From: Scatosoma sp045614565
Lineage (GTDB): Bacteria > Bacillota > Clostridia > Christensenellales > Borkfalkiaceae
DNA: 7,912 bases
Reading direction: 5' to 3'
Assembly (NCBI GenBank): GCA_045614565.1
Contig: JAZLDG010000032.1
Span: 1 to 7,912, forward strand
Shown piece by piece: positions 1 through 5,212 of the stretch. Positions within the stretch are counted from its first letter, which is position 1; each line of letters begins with the position of its first letter. The position numbers and the translations under genes were made by a program. Under the pieces are notes generated by a model. It saw only the letters and a program-made list of their open reading frames with translations, was not told the DNA's origin and did no database searches.

Positions 1-735
1 TCTCGCCCGTTCGGTCTGCTGAAACACGCGCCCGTCGCTGTCGGGTTTCCACGTTCGGTTGGACCGTTCAAGGACTTGCCGCCTTTCTTCTTCGCTGTAA
101 ATCTCCACGTGATAAGGCGACCACGAGTGTCGGCAATTCGGGTGTATAATAGAATAACCCGACTTGAACGCCGTTTTATATAGCGCAGGGTATCGGCTGT
201 CGTTCCCCGATATGCTATACACACGCCCTTGATACACAGCGCAACTGTCGCACGTAGGCGAAACGATATCGCACTCTACAAGGTCTATACCTTCGCGTAA
301 AGCCTGTTGTATCATTGACAGGTTTTCCGTTTCGGCTCTCGTTGTTCGTGCCAACATAGCCGCATATTTATCCACAGGAACGCTCGTACCGTTTGCATAT
401 CGAACCACCGTCACGTTGTCGTCGCGCAGGTCTTGATTGATTATGTCCTGCAAGTCCATAACCGTCGTGACCTTGCCTTGACGTTCACGGTCACGGATTT
501 GCTCGTCTATGCGTAGGCGATACTGCTCTATACTCCCCGTCAACATATCGACCATGCGCACGTAGGTTGTGAGTTTGATTTCTTCCCCACCATAACGCGC
601 TCCAAACGATTGCAACAGGGTAGAAACGGGCGTATCAATATTCGGGATATATTTATCGACAACGGACTTTGCTGCCGTTTTAAGGGCGTTTGAGCCTGTT
701 TCCATCGTCCGTAAAAATCTTTGCTCGTATTTGCT
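1..735 (-). pseudogene. Phage minor head protein (MuF-like) fragment, both ends missing
   Basis: An uninterrupted minus-strand frame runs from a stop at 736-738 through the left edge of the window (245 codons). Proteins of this class sit at the portal of tailed-phage heads and take part in head assembly. The supporting signature is a Cys-x2-Cys pair (CDSC, bases 241-252) followed by HPNCRHSW (bases 121-144), a Cys/His pattern typical of the C-terminal half of minor capsid and Mu gpF-like proteins; an RTTRAETEN stretch lies before it. The first Met is at 705, but it has no Shine-Dalgarno site, and the in-frame residues before it (KYEQRFLRT) read like ordinary protein. The true N-terminus was therefore probably lost at the junction near 730, where the sequence switches to an integrase on the other strand. 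The C-terminus lies outside the window. Family assignment is by motif and fairly secure; the exact phage type is not. Confidence 0.75.
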
Positions 736-1138
736 TTACTTCTTTGGACTTCGCCCCTGTGAAGTTGATAATGACGCGCATAAAGAAGGAAACTTCCTTA
801 TTGCTCGCAACCGCAAACGCAAGAACGGGAAAATTGAGTACAAGAAAATCCCCATACCTACGCAGGCACAGGGATTGATTGACTGGAATAAACCGCTCAC
901 GTTCCAAACGCAAAGCAAGTACGCGCAAGACGAACTTATCAAAGATTTGCTCGGCGGCAAAACGGGATATTATTTACGGCATACCTTTTCAACGGTCTGT
1001 CAACAGTACGTTCGCCCTGATATCGTTGATATTTGGATGGGTGATTCGCCCCAACGGCTCGTTGGAAAAGTATATACACATTTCCCCGACGAGTTTATGT
1101 GCGAGCAAATGCAAAAGGTACAGTTCCCTATGCCGTAA
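731..1138 (+). pseudogene. Tyrosine recombinase (phage integrase), catalytic half only
   Basis: This is the C-terminal catalytic region of a phage integrase, the enzyme that recombines attP with attB. Counting from the TTG at 731, the visible catalytic positions are Arg8 in LRPCE, Arg83 in LRHTF and the nucleophile Tyr115 in VYTHF. The usual His of the H-x-x-R motif is Tyr80, and the later box reads MGDS where many relatives have LGHS. Full-length enzymes have about 350-400 residues, so the SAM-like core-binding and arm-binding domains are absent. No start codon with a Shine-Dalgarno site precedes the fragment; TTG is only the first formal start. Upstream sequence belongs to a head gene on the opposite strand, so the gene is truncated and probably inactive. 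It points at an att core 126 bp downstream, as expected at a prophage end. Confidence 0.88.
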
Positions 1139-1148
1139 AAAGGCAATT

Positions 1149-1172
1149 TTACAACCCAAATTACAACCCAAA
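1149..1172 (+). repeat. Tandem 12-bp repeat, candidate integrase arm sites
   Basis: Two perfect adjacent copies of TTACAACCCAAA (1149-1160 and 1161-1172) lie 11 bp after the integrase stop codon and about 90 bp from the att core. Tyrosine integrases with an N-terminal arm-binding domain bind short direct repeats in this position. The assignment is by position only. Confidence 0.55.
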
Positions 1173-1222
1173 GGTTGAGTTTATCATAAAAATCAATGAA
1201 TTTTTATACAAAAATGCAAAGA

Positions 1223-1267
1223 AAAACACGACTTTATGCGTTAATTCTTGCATAAAAGTCGTGTTTT
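1223..1267 (-). terminator. Hairpin beside the att core, tRNA 3'-end type terminator
   Basis: The stem pairs 1223-1239 with 1250-1267 (CACGACTTTATGC against GCATAAAAGTCGTG, one bulged base). On the minus strand it is followed by TTTTTCTTT, so it would stop transcription leaving the tRNA-Tyr 3' end copy. On the plus strand it follows the integrase and also ends in four T, so it may act in both directions. It overlaps the first bases of the att core. Confidence 0.7.
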
Positions 1268-1292
1268 GGTGGGCAGAGGTGGATTCGAACCA
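1264..1292. repeat. att core, duplicate of the tRNA-Tyr 3' end
   Basis: These 29 bases are identical to 3416-3444, which hold the last 26 bases of tRNA-Tyr (T-loop to CCA) plus three flanking bases. The similarity stops abruptly on both sides. A partial tRNA 3' end beside an integrase gene is the usual mark of an attachment site. Confidence 0.9.
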
Positions 1293-1297
1293 AAAAA

Positions 1298-1359
1298 CAC
1301 CCTTAAAAGCCCCTTTATTTATAAGGGTTGTAGCGTTTGTTCCCCAAACGTTCCCCAAA
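1298..1359. repeat. Hairpin and paired 10-bp repeats just inside the att core
   Basis: ACCCTTA and TAAGGGT (about 1298-1328) can form a 7-bp stem. GTTCCCCAAA occurs twice, at 1339-1348 and 1350-1359. The pair lies opposite the TTACAACCCAAA pair across the core and has a similar CCCAAA end. They could be arm-type sites of the right-hand segment. This is inferred from spacing alone. Confidence 0.4.
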
Positions 1360-1406
1360 ATAAAATCAAAATGGAGATTGTAGATTTTTGTATGTTATAA
1401 AATAAA

Positions 1407-1425
1407 AAACTGCTTTGGGCAGTTT
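1407..1425 (-). terminator. Rho-independent terminator, minus strand
   Basis: AAACTGC (1407-1413) pairs with GCAGTTT (1419-1425) across a 5-base loop. On the minus strand the stem is followed by TTTATTTTAT. It lies beyond the toxin transcript terminator and would catch leftward readthrough. Between 1430 and 1547 I see only AT-rich sequence without a gene. Confidence 0.5.
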
Positions 1426-1547
1426 AAAGATTGCATTTTTAGTTTATAATTATATCCCCACCATTGTGACAGCCTGCATATATTACCATTTCACAAAAAC
1501 AATGTCAAACGAATTTTAATATTTTTATTATTTTTTTTAAAAAATAC

Positions 1548-1576
1548 TTGACAAGTGTAAACCATATGAATATAAT
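1548..1576 (+). promoter_or_regulatory. Consensus sigma-A promoter of the antisense RNA
   Basis: TTGACA at 1548-1553 and TATAAT at 1571-1576 are both perfect and separated by 17 bases, with an AT-rich stretch upstream. The predicted start is G1583, seven bases after the -10 box. No plus-strand ORF with a ribosome binding site follows, so the product is most likely a small RNA. Confidence 0.88.
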
Positions 1577-1582
1577 AAAAGT

Positions 1583-1606
1583 GTGGAAACCAAAGACGGT
1601 TGCCAC
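1583..1606 (-). terminator. Terminator of the toxin-like mRNA
   Basis: On the minus strand, GTGGCAACC and GGTTTCCAC pair across GTCTTT, with one mismatch, and ACTTTTATTAT follows. This would end the peptide mRNA near 1575. The same bases form the 5' hairpin of the antisense RNA, so the two RNAs share complementary hairpins that could start pairing by a loop contact. Confidence 0.65.
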
Positions 1607-1650
1607 AGCTACAAACTACACATTATATTTATGAATTACTTCATAGATAG

Positions 1651-1685
1651 AAAGTAAGTCGTCTCTGCAACAGACGGCTTACTTT
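1651..1685 (+). terminator. Terminator stem of the antisense RNA, overlapping the toxin stop codon
   Basis: The stem is AAAGTAAGTCGTCT (1651-1664) with AGACGGCTTACTTT (1672-1685), 14 pairs including one G-U, and a 7-base loop. On the minus strand the same stem contains the TAA stop codon of the small peptide (1679-1681), so it also structures the end of that mRNA. Confidence 0.7.
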
Positions 1686-1780
1686 CGTTTATTGTTCCTT
1701 AAATCACGAACAAGTGTGACTATGCGCACGATTACTCCTACGATAGTAAACACACCGACTATAATCGAAAAGTGGTTCAT
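1679..1780 (-). CDS. Small membrane peptide, candidate type I toxin (33 aa)
   Basis: A 33-codon frame begins at the ATG at 1780-1778. GGAGG (minus strand) precedes it by 9 bases; an earlier in-frame ATG at 1786 lies only 3 bases from GGAGG and is less likely. The peptide has one hydrophobic segment (about residues 4-24: FSIIVGVFTIVGVIVRIVTL) and a strongly basic tail (RDLRNNKRK). This is the layout of membrane-acting type I toxins and holin-like toxins of Firmicutes, which depolarise or disrupt the cell membrane. I do not recognise a named family from sequence. Context supports the call: its own perfect promoter at 1948-1976, a long structured leader of about 155 nt, a terminator near 1583, and a convergent antisense RNA over its 3' end. 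The frame is far too short for ordinary gene callers. An alternative is a small peptide of unrelated function. Confidence 0.72.
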   Translation of the reverse strand: MNHFSIIVGVFTIVGVIVRIVTLVRDLRNNKRK

Positions 1781-1786
1781 TCGCAT

Positions 1787-1940
1787 TGTCCTCCGTAAAA
1801 ATTACTTTCCCGCGAGAGCAATGATTATTCACCCCCTCTTTTTATTCCGCTGTCGCGGGATGTCAAAGAAGGCAACCGTCTTTTTTTAACCATCAACCGT
1901 CTATGAAGATGTAAGTTTGACTTCGACGGCTGGTTTCCAC
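1787..1940 (-). promoter_or_regulatory. Structured leader of the toxin-like mRNA with self-complementary motifs
   Basis: The leader begins GTGGAAACCA (1940-1931), the same 10 bases that start the antisense RNA, and this motif is complementary to the 3' terminator arm of its own mRNA. AAAGACGGTTGCC (1883-1871) is also exactly complementary to the mRNA 3' end (1604-1592), and a second AGACGGTTG lies at 1902-1894. CCCGCGA and TCGCGGG flank a purine-rich stretch to form a local stem nearer the start codon. The pattern suggests a fold in which 5' and 3' ends pair, as in hok mRNA, to keep the full-length message silent. That function is inferred. Confidence 0.5.
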
Positions 1941-1947
1941 GATGACT

Positions 1948-1976
1948 ATTATAGCTTAATATTTATATTTTGTCAA
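1948..1976 (-). promoter_or_regulatory. Consensus sigma-A promoter of the toxin-like mRNA
   Basis: On the minus strand TTGACA (1976-1971) and TATAAT (1953-1948) are both perfect with a 17-base spacer. Transcription should start at about G1940. The strength matches the opposing promoter at 1548-1576, so the two transcripts form a closed convergent unit. Confidence 0.88.
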
Positions 1977-2081
1977 ACCTTTATTTGCTGCTTATTTCAA
2001 TTTTTATATATAATTCCTTAAAATTTTGTTTATATAAAAAGAACTGGCTTTTTACCAGAATAATTTTTAGGAGTTATACTA
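1977..2081. other. AT-rich left flank of the transposase gene, IS left end not resolved
   Basis: The stretch between the toxin-like promoter and the transposase start is strongly AT-rich. CTGGCTTTTTACCAG, about 20 bases ahead of the AGGAG site, can form a small stem. I found no convincing match to the right flank in inverted orientation, so the left terminal repeat remains unplaced. Confidence 0.4.
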
Positions 2082-3233
2082 ATGAAACAAACTTACACCA
2101 CTGAACAAGTCCGACGATGTTGCATTGCATACGCCAACGGACAATCGGTATCTAAGCTCGCTGAAATACTTAGCATACCACGAAGCACGATTTACACTTG
2201 GATAAAACGTGAACAACAGCAACAAGAAGAACAGCGCGAAAAGTTGCCTCTAAAAAGTTATCGACTATTAGAGCAAAAAGTCAAACGGTTGGAAGGAATT
2301 ATTGAAATCTTGAAATCCGTTCAAAACACCTCCGCCCTACCAATTGAAGAAAAAGTCGAACTCATAGAGCGACTACAAAAGAAATATAGTTTGCGAATGA
2401 TATGCGAAGCGTTAGATTTCAATCGTGGTACATATTATTATCGAGTCGTTCGCGACAACCAAACGTTGTATGAAAAGCGCAAAGAAGAATTGAAGCTTTT
2501 AATTCAGCAAATATACGACGATAATCATCAAATATTTGGCGCGGAAAAAATCACTGCAATTCTAAAAGAGCAAGGCGAACCAGTTACTGCCCCTACCGTC
2601 CGTGAACTGATGAAAGAACTGGGGCTTTTAAGTGTTCGACTAACAGCAAAAACTTTGTATGATAGAGAACACAAGAAACCACCAACCAATCTATTAAATC
2701 AACAGTTCTATATTGAACGACCAAATCAGGTATGGGTAAGTGATGTAACACAATTTCGGTTTAATCAAAAAACTTATTACATTTGTGCCATTATCGACTT
2801 ATACGCACGATATGTTATCGCTTATCGCATTGGTATGCGAAACAGCACGCAATTAACGAAAAGCACATTTAAGGATGCATATGAAATGCGTAAACCGAAA
2901 GGCGATTTGCTTTTTCATACAGACCGAGGATCTAACTACCGTTCCAAAACTTTCTGCTCTTATCTAAAATCGCTGAATGTAACACAATCGTTTTCGAGAA
3001 GCCACAATCCTTTCGATAACTCGGTAATGGAATCGTTCTTTTCTTCTTTCAAAAGAGAAGAATTGTATAGAACAAAATACCGCTCCGAATACGAGTTCAG
3101 AACGGCAATAGAAGTCTATATTGATTTTTATAATAAGCGAAGACCACACAGGAAAAATAAGTACAAGTCTCCGTATCAAAAAGAAATCGAATTTTATAGG
3201 AAACAAAAGGAATTAACGGATAGAAACGATTAG
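2082..3233 (+). CDS. IS3-family transposase (single-frame DDE recombinase)
   Basis: This 383-aa protein cuts and joins the ends of an insertion sequence. Residues 1-42 form a helix-turn-helix (SVSKLAEILSIPRSTIYTW) and residues 58-80 a leucine-rich, probably coiled segment. About 131-187 is the HTH_21-like region (IYDDNHQIFGAEKI). The integrase-core catalytic triad is D221 (WVSDVTQF), D281 (HTDRGSNY) and E317 (NSVMESFF), with the 35-residue spacing typical of the family; NKRRPH follows. Most IS3 members split these parts into orfA and orfB joined by a frameshift, but here both are in one frame. AGGAG lies 8 bases before the ATG. The reading frame and triad are intact, so the enzyme may be active. 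Codon use is more AT-rich than that of the host genes on the right. Confidence 0.95.
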   Translation: MKQTYTTEQVRRCCIAYANGQSVSKLAEILSIPRSTIYTWIKREQQQQEEQREKLPLKSYRLLEQKVKRLEGIIEILKSVQNTSALPIEEKVELIERLQKKYSLRMICEALDFNRGTYYYRVVRDNQTLYEKRKEELKLLIQQIYDDNHQIFGAEKITAILKEQGEPVTAPTVRELMKELGLLSVRLTAKTLYDREHKKPPTNLLNQQFYIERPNQVWVSDVTQFRFNQKTYYICAIIDLYARYVIAYRIGMRNSTQLTKSTFKDAYEMRKPKGDLLFHTDRGSNYRSKTFCSYLKSLNVTQSFSRSHNPFDNSVMESFFSSFKREELYRTKYRSEYEFRTAIEVYIDFYNKRRPHRKNKYKSPYQKEIEFYRKQKELTDRND

Positions 3234-3262
3234 ACAGCCGTGTTCAAAAGTGAAAAATTTTT

Positions 3263-3297
3263 TATTTTTGATTTCTATTTTGAGTATTTTTGATTTC
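3263..3297. repeat. 13-bp direct repeat downstream of the transposase
   Basis: TATTTTTGATTTC occurs at 3263-3275 and 3285-3297, 22 bp apart (two helical turns). It lies just before AGGTGTCTA. Repeats of this kind near an IS end can be transposase-binding sites, but no matching copy is seen at the left side. Confidence 0.5.
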
Positions 3298-3355
3298 AGG
3301 TGTCTAAATCAAAAAAGAAAGACAATCCACTGAATGCCTTGAAATATAAGGTATA

Positions 3356-3419
3356 AAAATGAAAGCACCTACTGATTTCCAAACCCGCCCGGTTCAAATT
3401 TCAATAGGTGTTTCATTTT
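3356..3419 (-). terminator. Terminator of the tRNA operon
   Basis: On the minus strand, immediately after tRNA-Tyr, AAATGAAACACCTATTGA pairs with TCAGTAGGTGCTTTCATTT (one bulge, one mismatch) and TTTTTATACC follows. A smaller AACC/GGTT hairpin occupies the loop. The stem reaches into the CCA end. Its placement beside the att core parallels the hairpin at 1223-1267. Confidence 0.75.
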
Positions 3420-3444
3420 GGTGGGCAGAGGTGGATTCGAACCA
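3416..3444. repeat. att core inside tRNA-Tyr
   Basis: This second exact copy of the 29-bp sequence at 1264-1292 forms the 3' end of the intact tRNA-Tyr gene. Integration here regenerates the tRNA, the usual strategy of tRNA-targeting prophages. Confidence 0.9.
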
Positions 3445-3503
3445 CCGAAGTCGAAGACGTCAGATTTACAGTCTGATCCATTTGGCCGCTCTGGAATCTG
3501 CCC
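3419..3503 (-). tRNA. tRNA-Tyr (GTA)
   Basis: Acceptor stem GGGCAGA/TCTGCCC, discriminator A and an encoded CCA are visible. The anticodon loop CTGTAAA gives GTA (bases 3469-3467). A long variable arm (total 85 nt) is typical of bacterial tRNA-Tyr. It is the last gene of the operon, and its 3' end is the attachment site of the elements on the left. Confidence 0.98.
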
Positions 3504-3519
3504 ATATATGAAATTGTTG

Positions 3520-3595
3520 TGGAGCCGGTGATTGGACTCGAACCCACAACCTGCTGATTACAAATCAGCTGCTCTGCCAATTGAGCTACACCGGC
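3520..3595 (-). tRNA. tRNA-Thr (TGT)
   Basis: The 76-nt cloverleaf has acceptor GCCGGTG/CACCGGC, anticodon TGT (3562-3560) in loop TTTGTAA, T-arm GGTTCGAGTCC, discriminator T and encoded CCA. It lies 16 bases upstream of tRNA-Tyr in the same operon. Confidence 0.98.
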
Positions 3596-3648
3596 GTGGT
3601 GTATCGTTACTACGTTTACTCAATTACAAAAAGTATAACCACTTTTTG

Positions 3649-3724
3649 TGGTGCCTTGGGGCGGAATCGAACCACCGACAGGCAGATTTTCAGTCTGCTG
3701 CTCTACCGACTGAGCTACCAAGGC
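3649..3724 (-). tRNA. tRNA-Phe (GAA)
   Basis: The 76-nt cloverleaf has acceptor GCCTTGG/CCAAGGC, anticodon loop CTGAAAA giving GAA (3691-3689), T-arm GGTTCGATTCC and encoded CCA. The T-arm and anticodon stem resemble those of tRNA-Tyr but the gene is distinct. Confidence 0.98.
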
Positions 3725-3729
3725 ATTTA

Positions 3730-3806
3730 TGGCGACCCAAAACGGGCTCGAACCGTCGACCTCCAGCGTGACAGGCTGGCGCTCTAACCAACTGAGCTAT
3801 TGGGCC
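3730..3806 (-). tRNA. tRNA-Asp (GTC)
   Basis: The 77-nt cloverleaf has acceptor GGCCCAA/TTGGGTC with one G-U pair, anticodon loop CTGTCAC giving GTC (3772-3770), discriminator G and encoded CCA. It is the first gene of the operon and lies 5 bases from tRNA-Phe. Confidence 0.98.
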
Positions 3807-3838
3807 ATAAACCATACGCACTCGAACAGTGCTTGTAT

Positions 3839-3867
3839 ATAATACTCTATTTCCAAGTTTTTGTCAA
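3839..3867 (-). promoter_or_regulatory. Promoter of the tRNA operon, with A-tract UP-like region
   Basis: On the minus strand TTGACA (3867-3862), a 17-base spacer and TATTAT (3844-3839) precede the tRNAs. A hairpin GCACT/AGTGC (3832-3818) is in the leader. The minus strand upstream of the -35 box (3868-3925) is made of repeated A tracts, as in UP elements of strong stable-RNA promoters. Confidence 0.88.
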
Positions 3868-3996
3868 GCGTTTTTTCTGTTTTTTTGCGTATTTTTTATA
3901 ATTTTTTTTAACTTTTTTTCTTTATCATTTTTTGGTGAATAAAGTCACCTTTTCGGGTTTCTTTTTTGCGTTCAACGCAACCCTGCCCTATCCGTT
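3868..3996. other. AT-rich spacer between sdaA and the tRNA operon
   Basis: No gene is seen. GGTGA/TCACC (3934-3949) and TTGCGT/ACGCAA (3966-3980) can form small hairpins. Neither is followed by a T run on the minus strand, so I see no convincing terminator for the serine dehydratase gene; the first hairpin is followed by TTTT on the plus strand. Confidence 0.5.
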
Positions 3997-5187
3997 TTAT
4001 TTTTGATAGAGTTTTGCTAGCCCGCCTTCCGCCGTTTCTCTATACGACCTTTTCAAGTCCTTACCCGTTTCGTACATCGTTTTAACCACGAGATCAAAAG
4101 ATATTTTACGGCTATCCGACAGAAAGTAAGAAAGGGACGAAGCGTTAATAGCGCGCATAGCCGCAACGGCGTTCCGTTCGATACAAGGAATTTGCACCAA
4201 CCCGCAAATCGGATCGCAAGTCAAGCCCAAATGATGCTCCATGGCGATTTCCGCGGCGTATTCGATTTGCCCAAGCGACAGCGCACGGAGCTCGCTTAAA
4301 GCCGCCGTAGCCATACAGCACGCGCTCCCGATTTCCGCTTGACAGCCGCATTCTGCCCCTGAAATGGACGCGTTATGCTTGATTAAATTGCCGATTAAAC
4401 CCGCCGTCGCCAAAGCGTCGACGATTTGCTCGTCCGTGTATTTCCAGCGTTCTTGCGCGTATTTTAACACGGCAGGCACAACGCCGCAAGCACCGCAAGT
4501 CGGTGCAGTGACGATCGTACCACCCGCTGCGTTTTCTTCCCCGACCGCGAACGCATACGCGCAAACAAGTCTATTTTCCCGCGTTTCCGCGCTTTCGTCG
4601 GATACGAGTGCCGAGTATAAAATCTTGGCGCGGCGTTCTACATCCAAACCGCCTGGTAATATGCCTGATTGTTCCACCCCGCGAGCAATCGCTTCTTTCA
4701 TCGTTTGCCAAATCGTTTTCAAATATTCTCGAATTTCTTGACCTTCGCAAGCATACACGTAATCGTAAAGCCGTAAATTGTTTTCTTGACAATATTCCCT
4801 AATCTCGGTCAACGAATGTAAGGGATAAATTTCCGCACCTTCGCTATCGGCTTGTCCTTCGATAACAATCGCTCCACCGCCAACACTATACACGCGTTTA
4901 CGCGCAATTTCTTGCCCTTGAACGAGCGCAACCAAGTCCATCGTGTTTGGATGCGAAGTTTGCGTTTGCGTATCGTATACGAGCTTTACGGGCGTTAAAA
5001 CGCTTTCAATAACGTGGTTTGTGCCGTGCCCTTCCCCCGTTTTCGCAAGCGAGCCGTACAGCGTAACGACAAACGCGTCCGCTTCGGGATTTTCTTTCAA
5101 AAATAAACGGCAAGCCCGTTCGGGACCGATCGTATGCGACGACGAAGGACCTTTTCCTATGCGATACAATTCTTTGAGCGATTTCAT
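3997..5187 (-). CDS. sdaA: L-serine dehydratase, single-chain iron-sulfur type
   Basis: This enzyme deaminates L-serine to pyruvate and ammonia with a [4Fe-4S] cluster rather than PLP. The 396-aa protein joins an N-terminal beta domain (GPSSSHTIGP at 13-22, SVGGG at 101-105) to a C-terminal alpha domain (TAPTCGACGVVP at 228-239, ISGAECGCQAEIG at 275-287, CDPICGLVQIPC at 324-335). Cys282, Cys324 and Cys335 have the spacing expected for cluster ligands. Many Clostridia split the enzyme into SdaAA and SdaAB; here it is fused. The frame is open to 5364, but I chose the ATG at 5187 because the conserved N-terminus begins there and AAGGTG precedes it by about 9 bases; the upstream part lies in a repeat element. 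A -10-like TATACT sits at 5222-5217 without a good -35. Serine catabolism in the cytoplasm is the expected role. Confidence 0.96.
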   Translation of the reverse strand: MKSLKELYRIGKGPSSSHTIGPERACRLFLKENPEADAFVVTLYGSLAKTGEGHGTNHVIESVLTPVKLVYDTQTQTSHPNTMDLVALVQGQEIARKRVYSVGGGAIVIEGQADSEGAEIYPLHSLTEIREYCQENNLRLYDYVYACEGQEIREYLKTIWQTMKEAIARGVEQSGILPGGLDVERRAKILYSALVSDESAETRENRLVCAYAFAVGEENAAGGTIVTAPTCGACGVVPAVLKYAQERWKYTDEQIVDALATAGLIGNLIKHNASISGAECGCQAEIGSACCMATAALSELRALSLGQIEYAAEIAMEHHLGLTCDPICGLVQIPCIERNAVAAMRAINASSLSYFLSDSRKISFDLVVKTMYETGKDLKRSYRETAEGGLAKLYQK

Positions 5188-5212
5188 AATTTCTTCACCT
5201 TCACGTATTCCC

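Larger units (their letters stand above)
1..1292. mobile_element. Right end of a degraded prophage integrated at tRNA-Tyr
   Basis: A phage head gene fragment, an integrase fragment, tandem 12-bp repeats, a hairpin and a 29-bp copy of the tRNA-Tyr 3' end follow one another in the order expected at the integrase-proximal end of a prophage. The left end is outside the window. The two phage genes are joined in opposite orientation without the intervening genes, so the element is rearranged. The extent to 1292 rests on the att core. Confidence 0.75.
1583..1690 (+). ncRNA. Candidate type I antitoxin RNA
   Basis: The transcript predicted from the consensus promoter is about 105 nt. It starts GTGGAAACCA and folds at its 5' end into a hairpin (GTGGAAACC at 1583-1591 with GGTTGCCAC at 1598-1606, one mismatch). 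It ends at a 14-bp terminator stem (1651-1664 with 1672-1685) followed by CGTTTATTGTTCC. It is fully complementary to the 3' untranslated region and last codons of the small membrane-peptide mRNA on the other strand. Convergent antisense RNAs from very strong promoters are the rule for the antitoxins of Gram-positive type I modules such as txpA/RatA and bsrG/SR4. Promoter and terminator are seen; the antitoxin role is inferred. Confidence 0.7.
1293..3415. mobile_element. Segment between two att copies, candidate integrase-less mobilizable element
   Basis: This 2.1-kb segment is bounded by exact 29-bp att cores (1264-1292 and 3416-3444). It has no integrase. It carries a toxin-antitoxin-like locus and an IS3-family transposase and is clearly more AT-rich than the flanking prophage and host genes. 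The visible structure fits a small element integrated in tandem with the prophage, which a related integrase could mobilise in trans. It could equally be the remnant of a larger element that lost its genes. Confidence 0.5.

Noticed and set aside
680..928. 82-aa minus-strand frame over the head gene/integrase junction
   Set aside because: It is out of frame with both phage genes and has no family features; it is a shadow of the junction.
1099..1383. 94-aa plus-strand frame across the att core
   Set aside because: It overlaps the integrase end, repeats, hairpin and att core in another frame and has no ribosome site.
1692..1889. Plus-strand 65-aa frame
   Set aside because: It lies antisense to the small membrane peptide and its leader, has no ribosome site, and its composition reflects the other strand.
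3264..3297. Possible CRISPR-like repeat pair
   Set aside because: There are only two 13-bp AT-rich copies with a 9-base gap and no further units, so it cannot be an array.
3532..3787. Two overlapping plus-strand frames of 79 and 68 aa
   Set aside because: They are antisense translations of the tRNA-Thr, tRNA-Phe and tRNA-Asp genes, a well-known source of false hypothetical proteins.
4364..4741. 125-aa plus-strand frame inside the serine dehydratase gene
   Set aside because: It is antisense to a strongly conserved gene and has no ribosome site.
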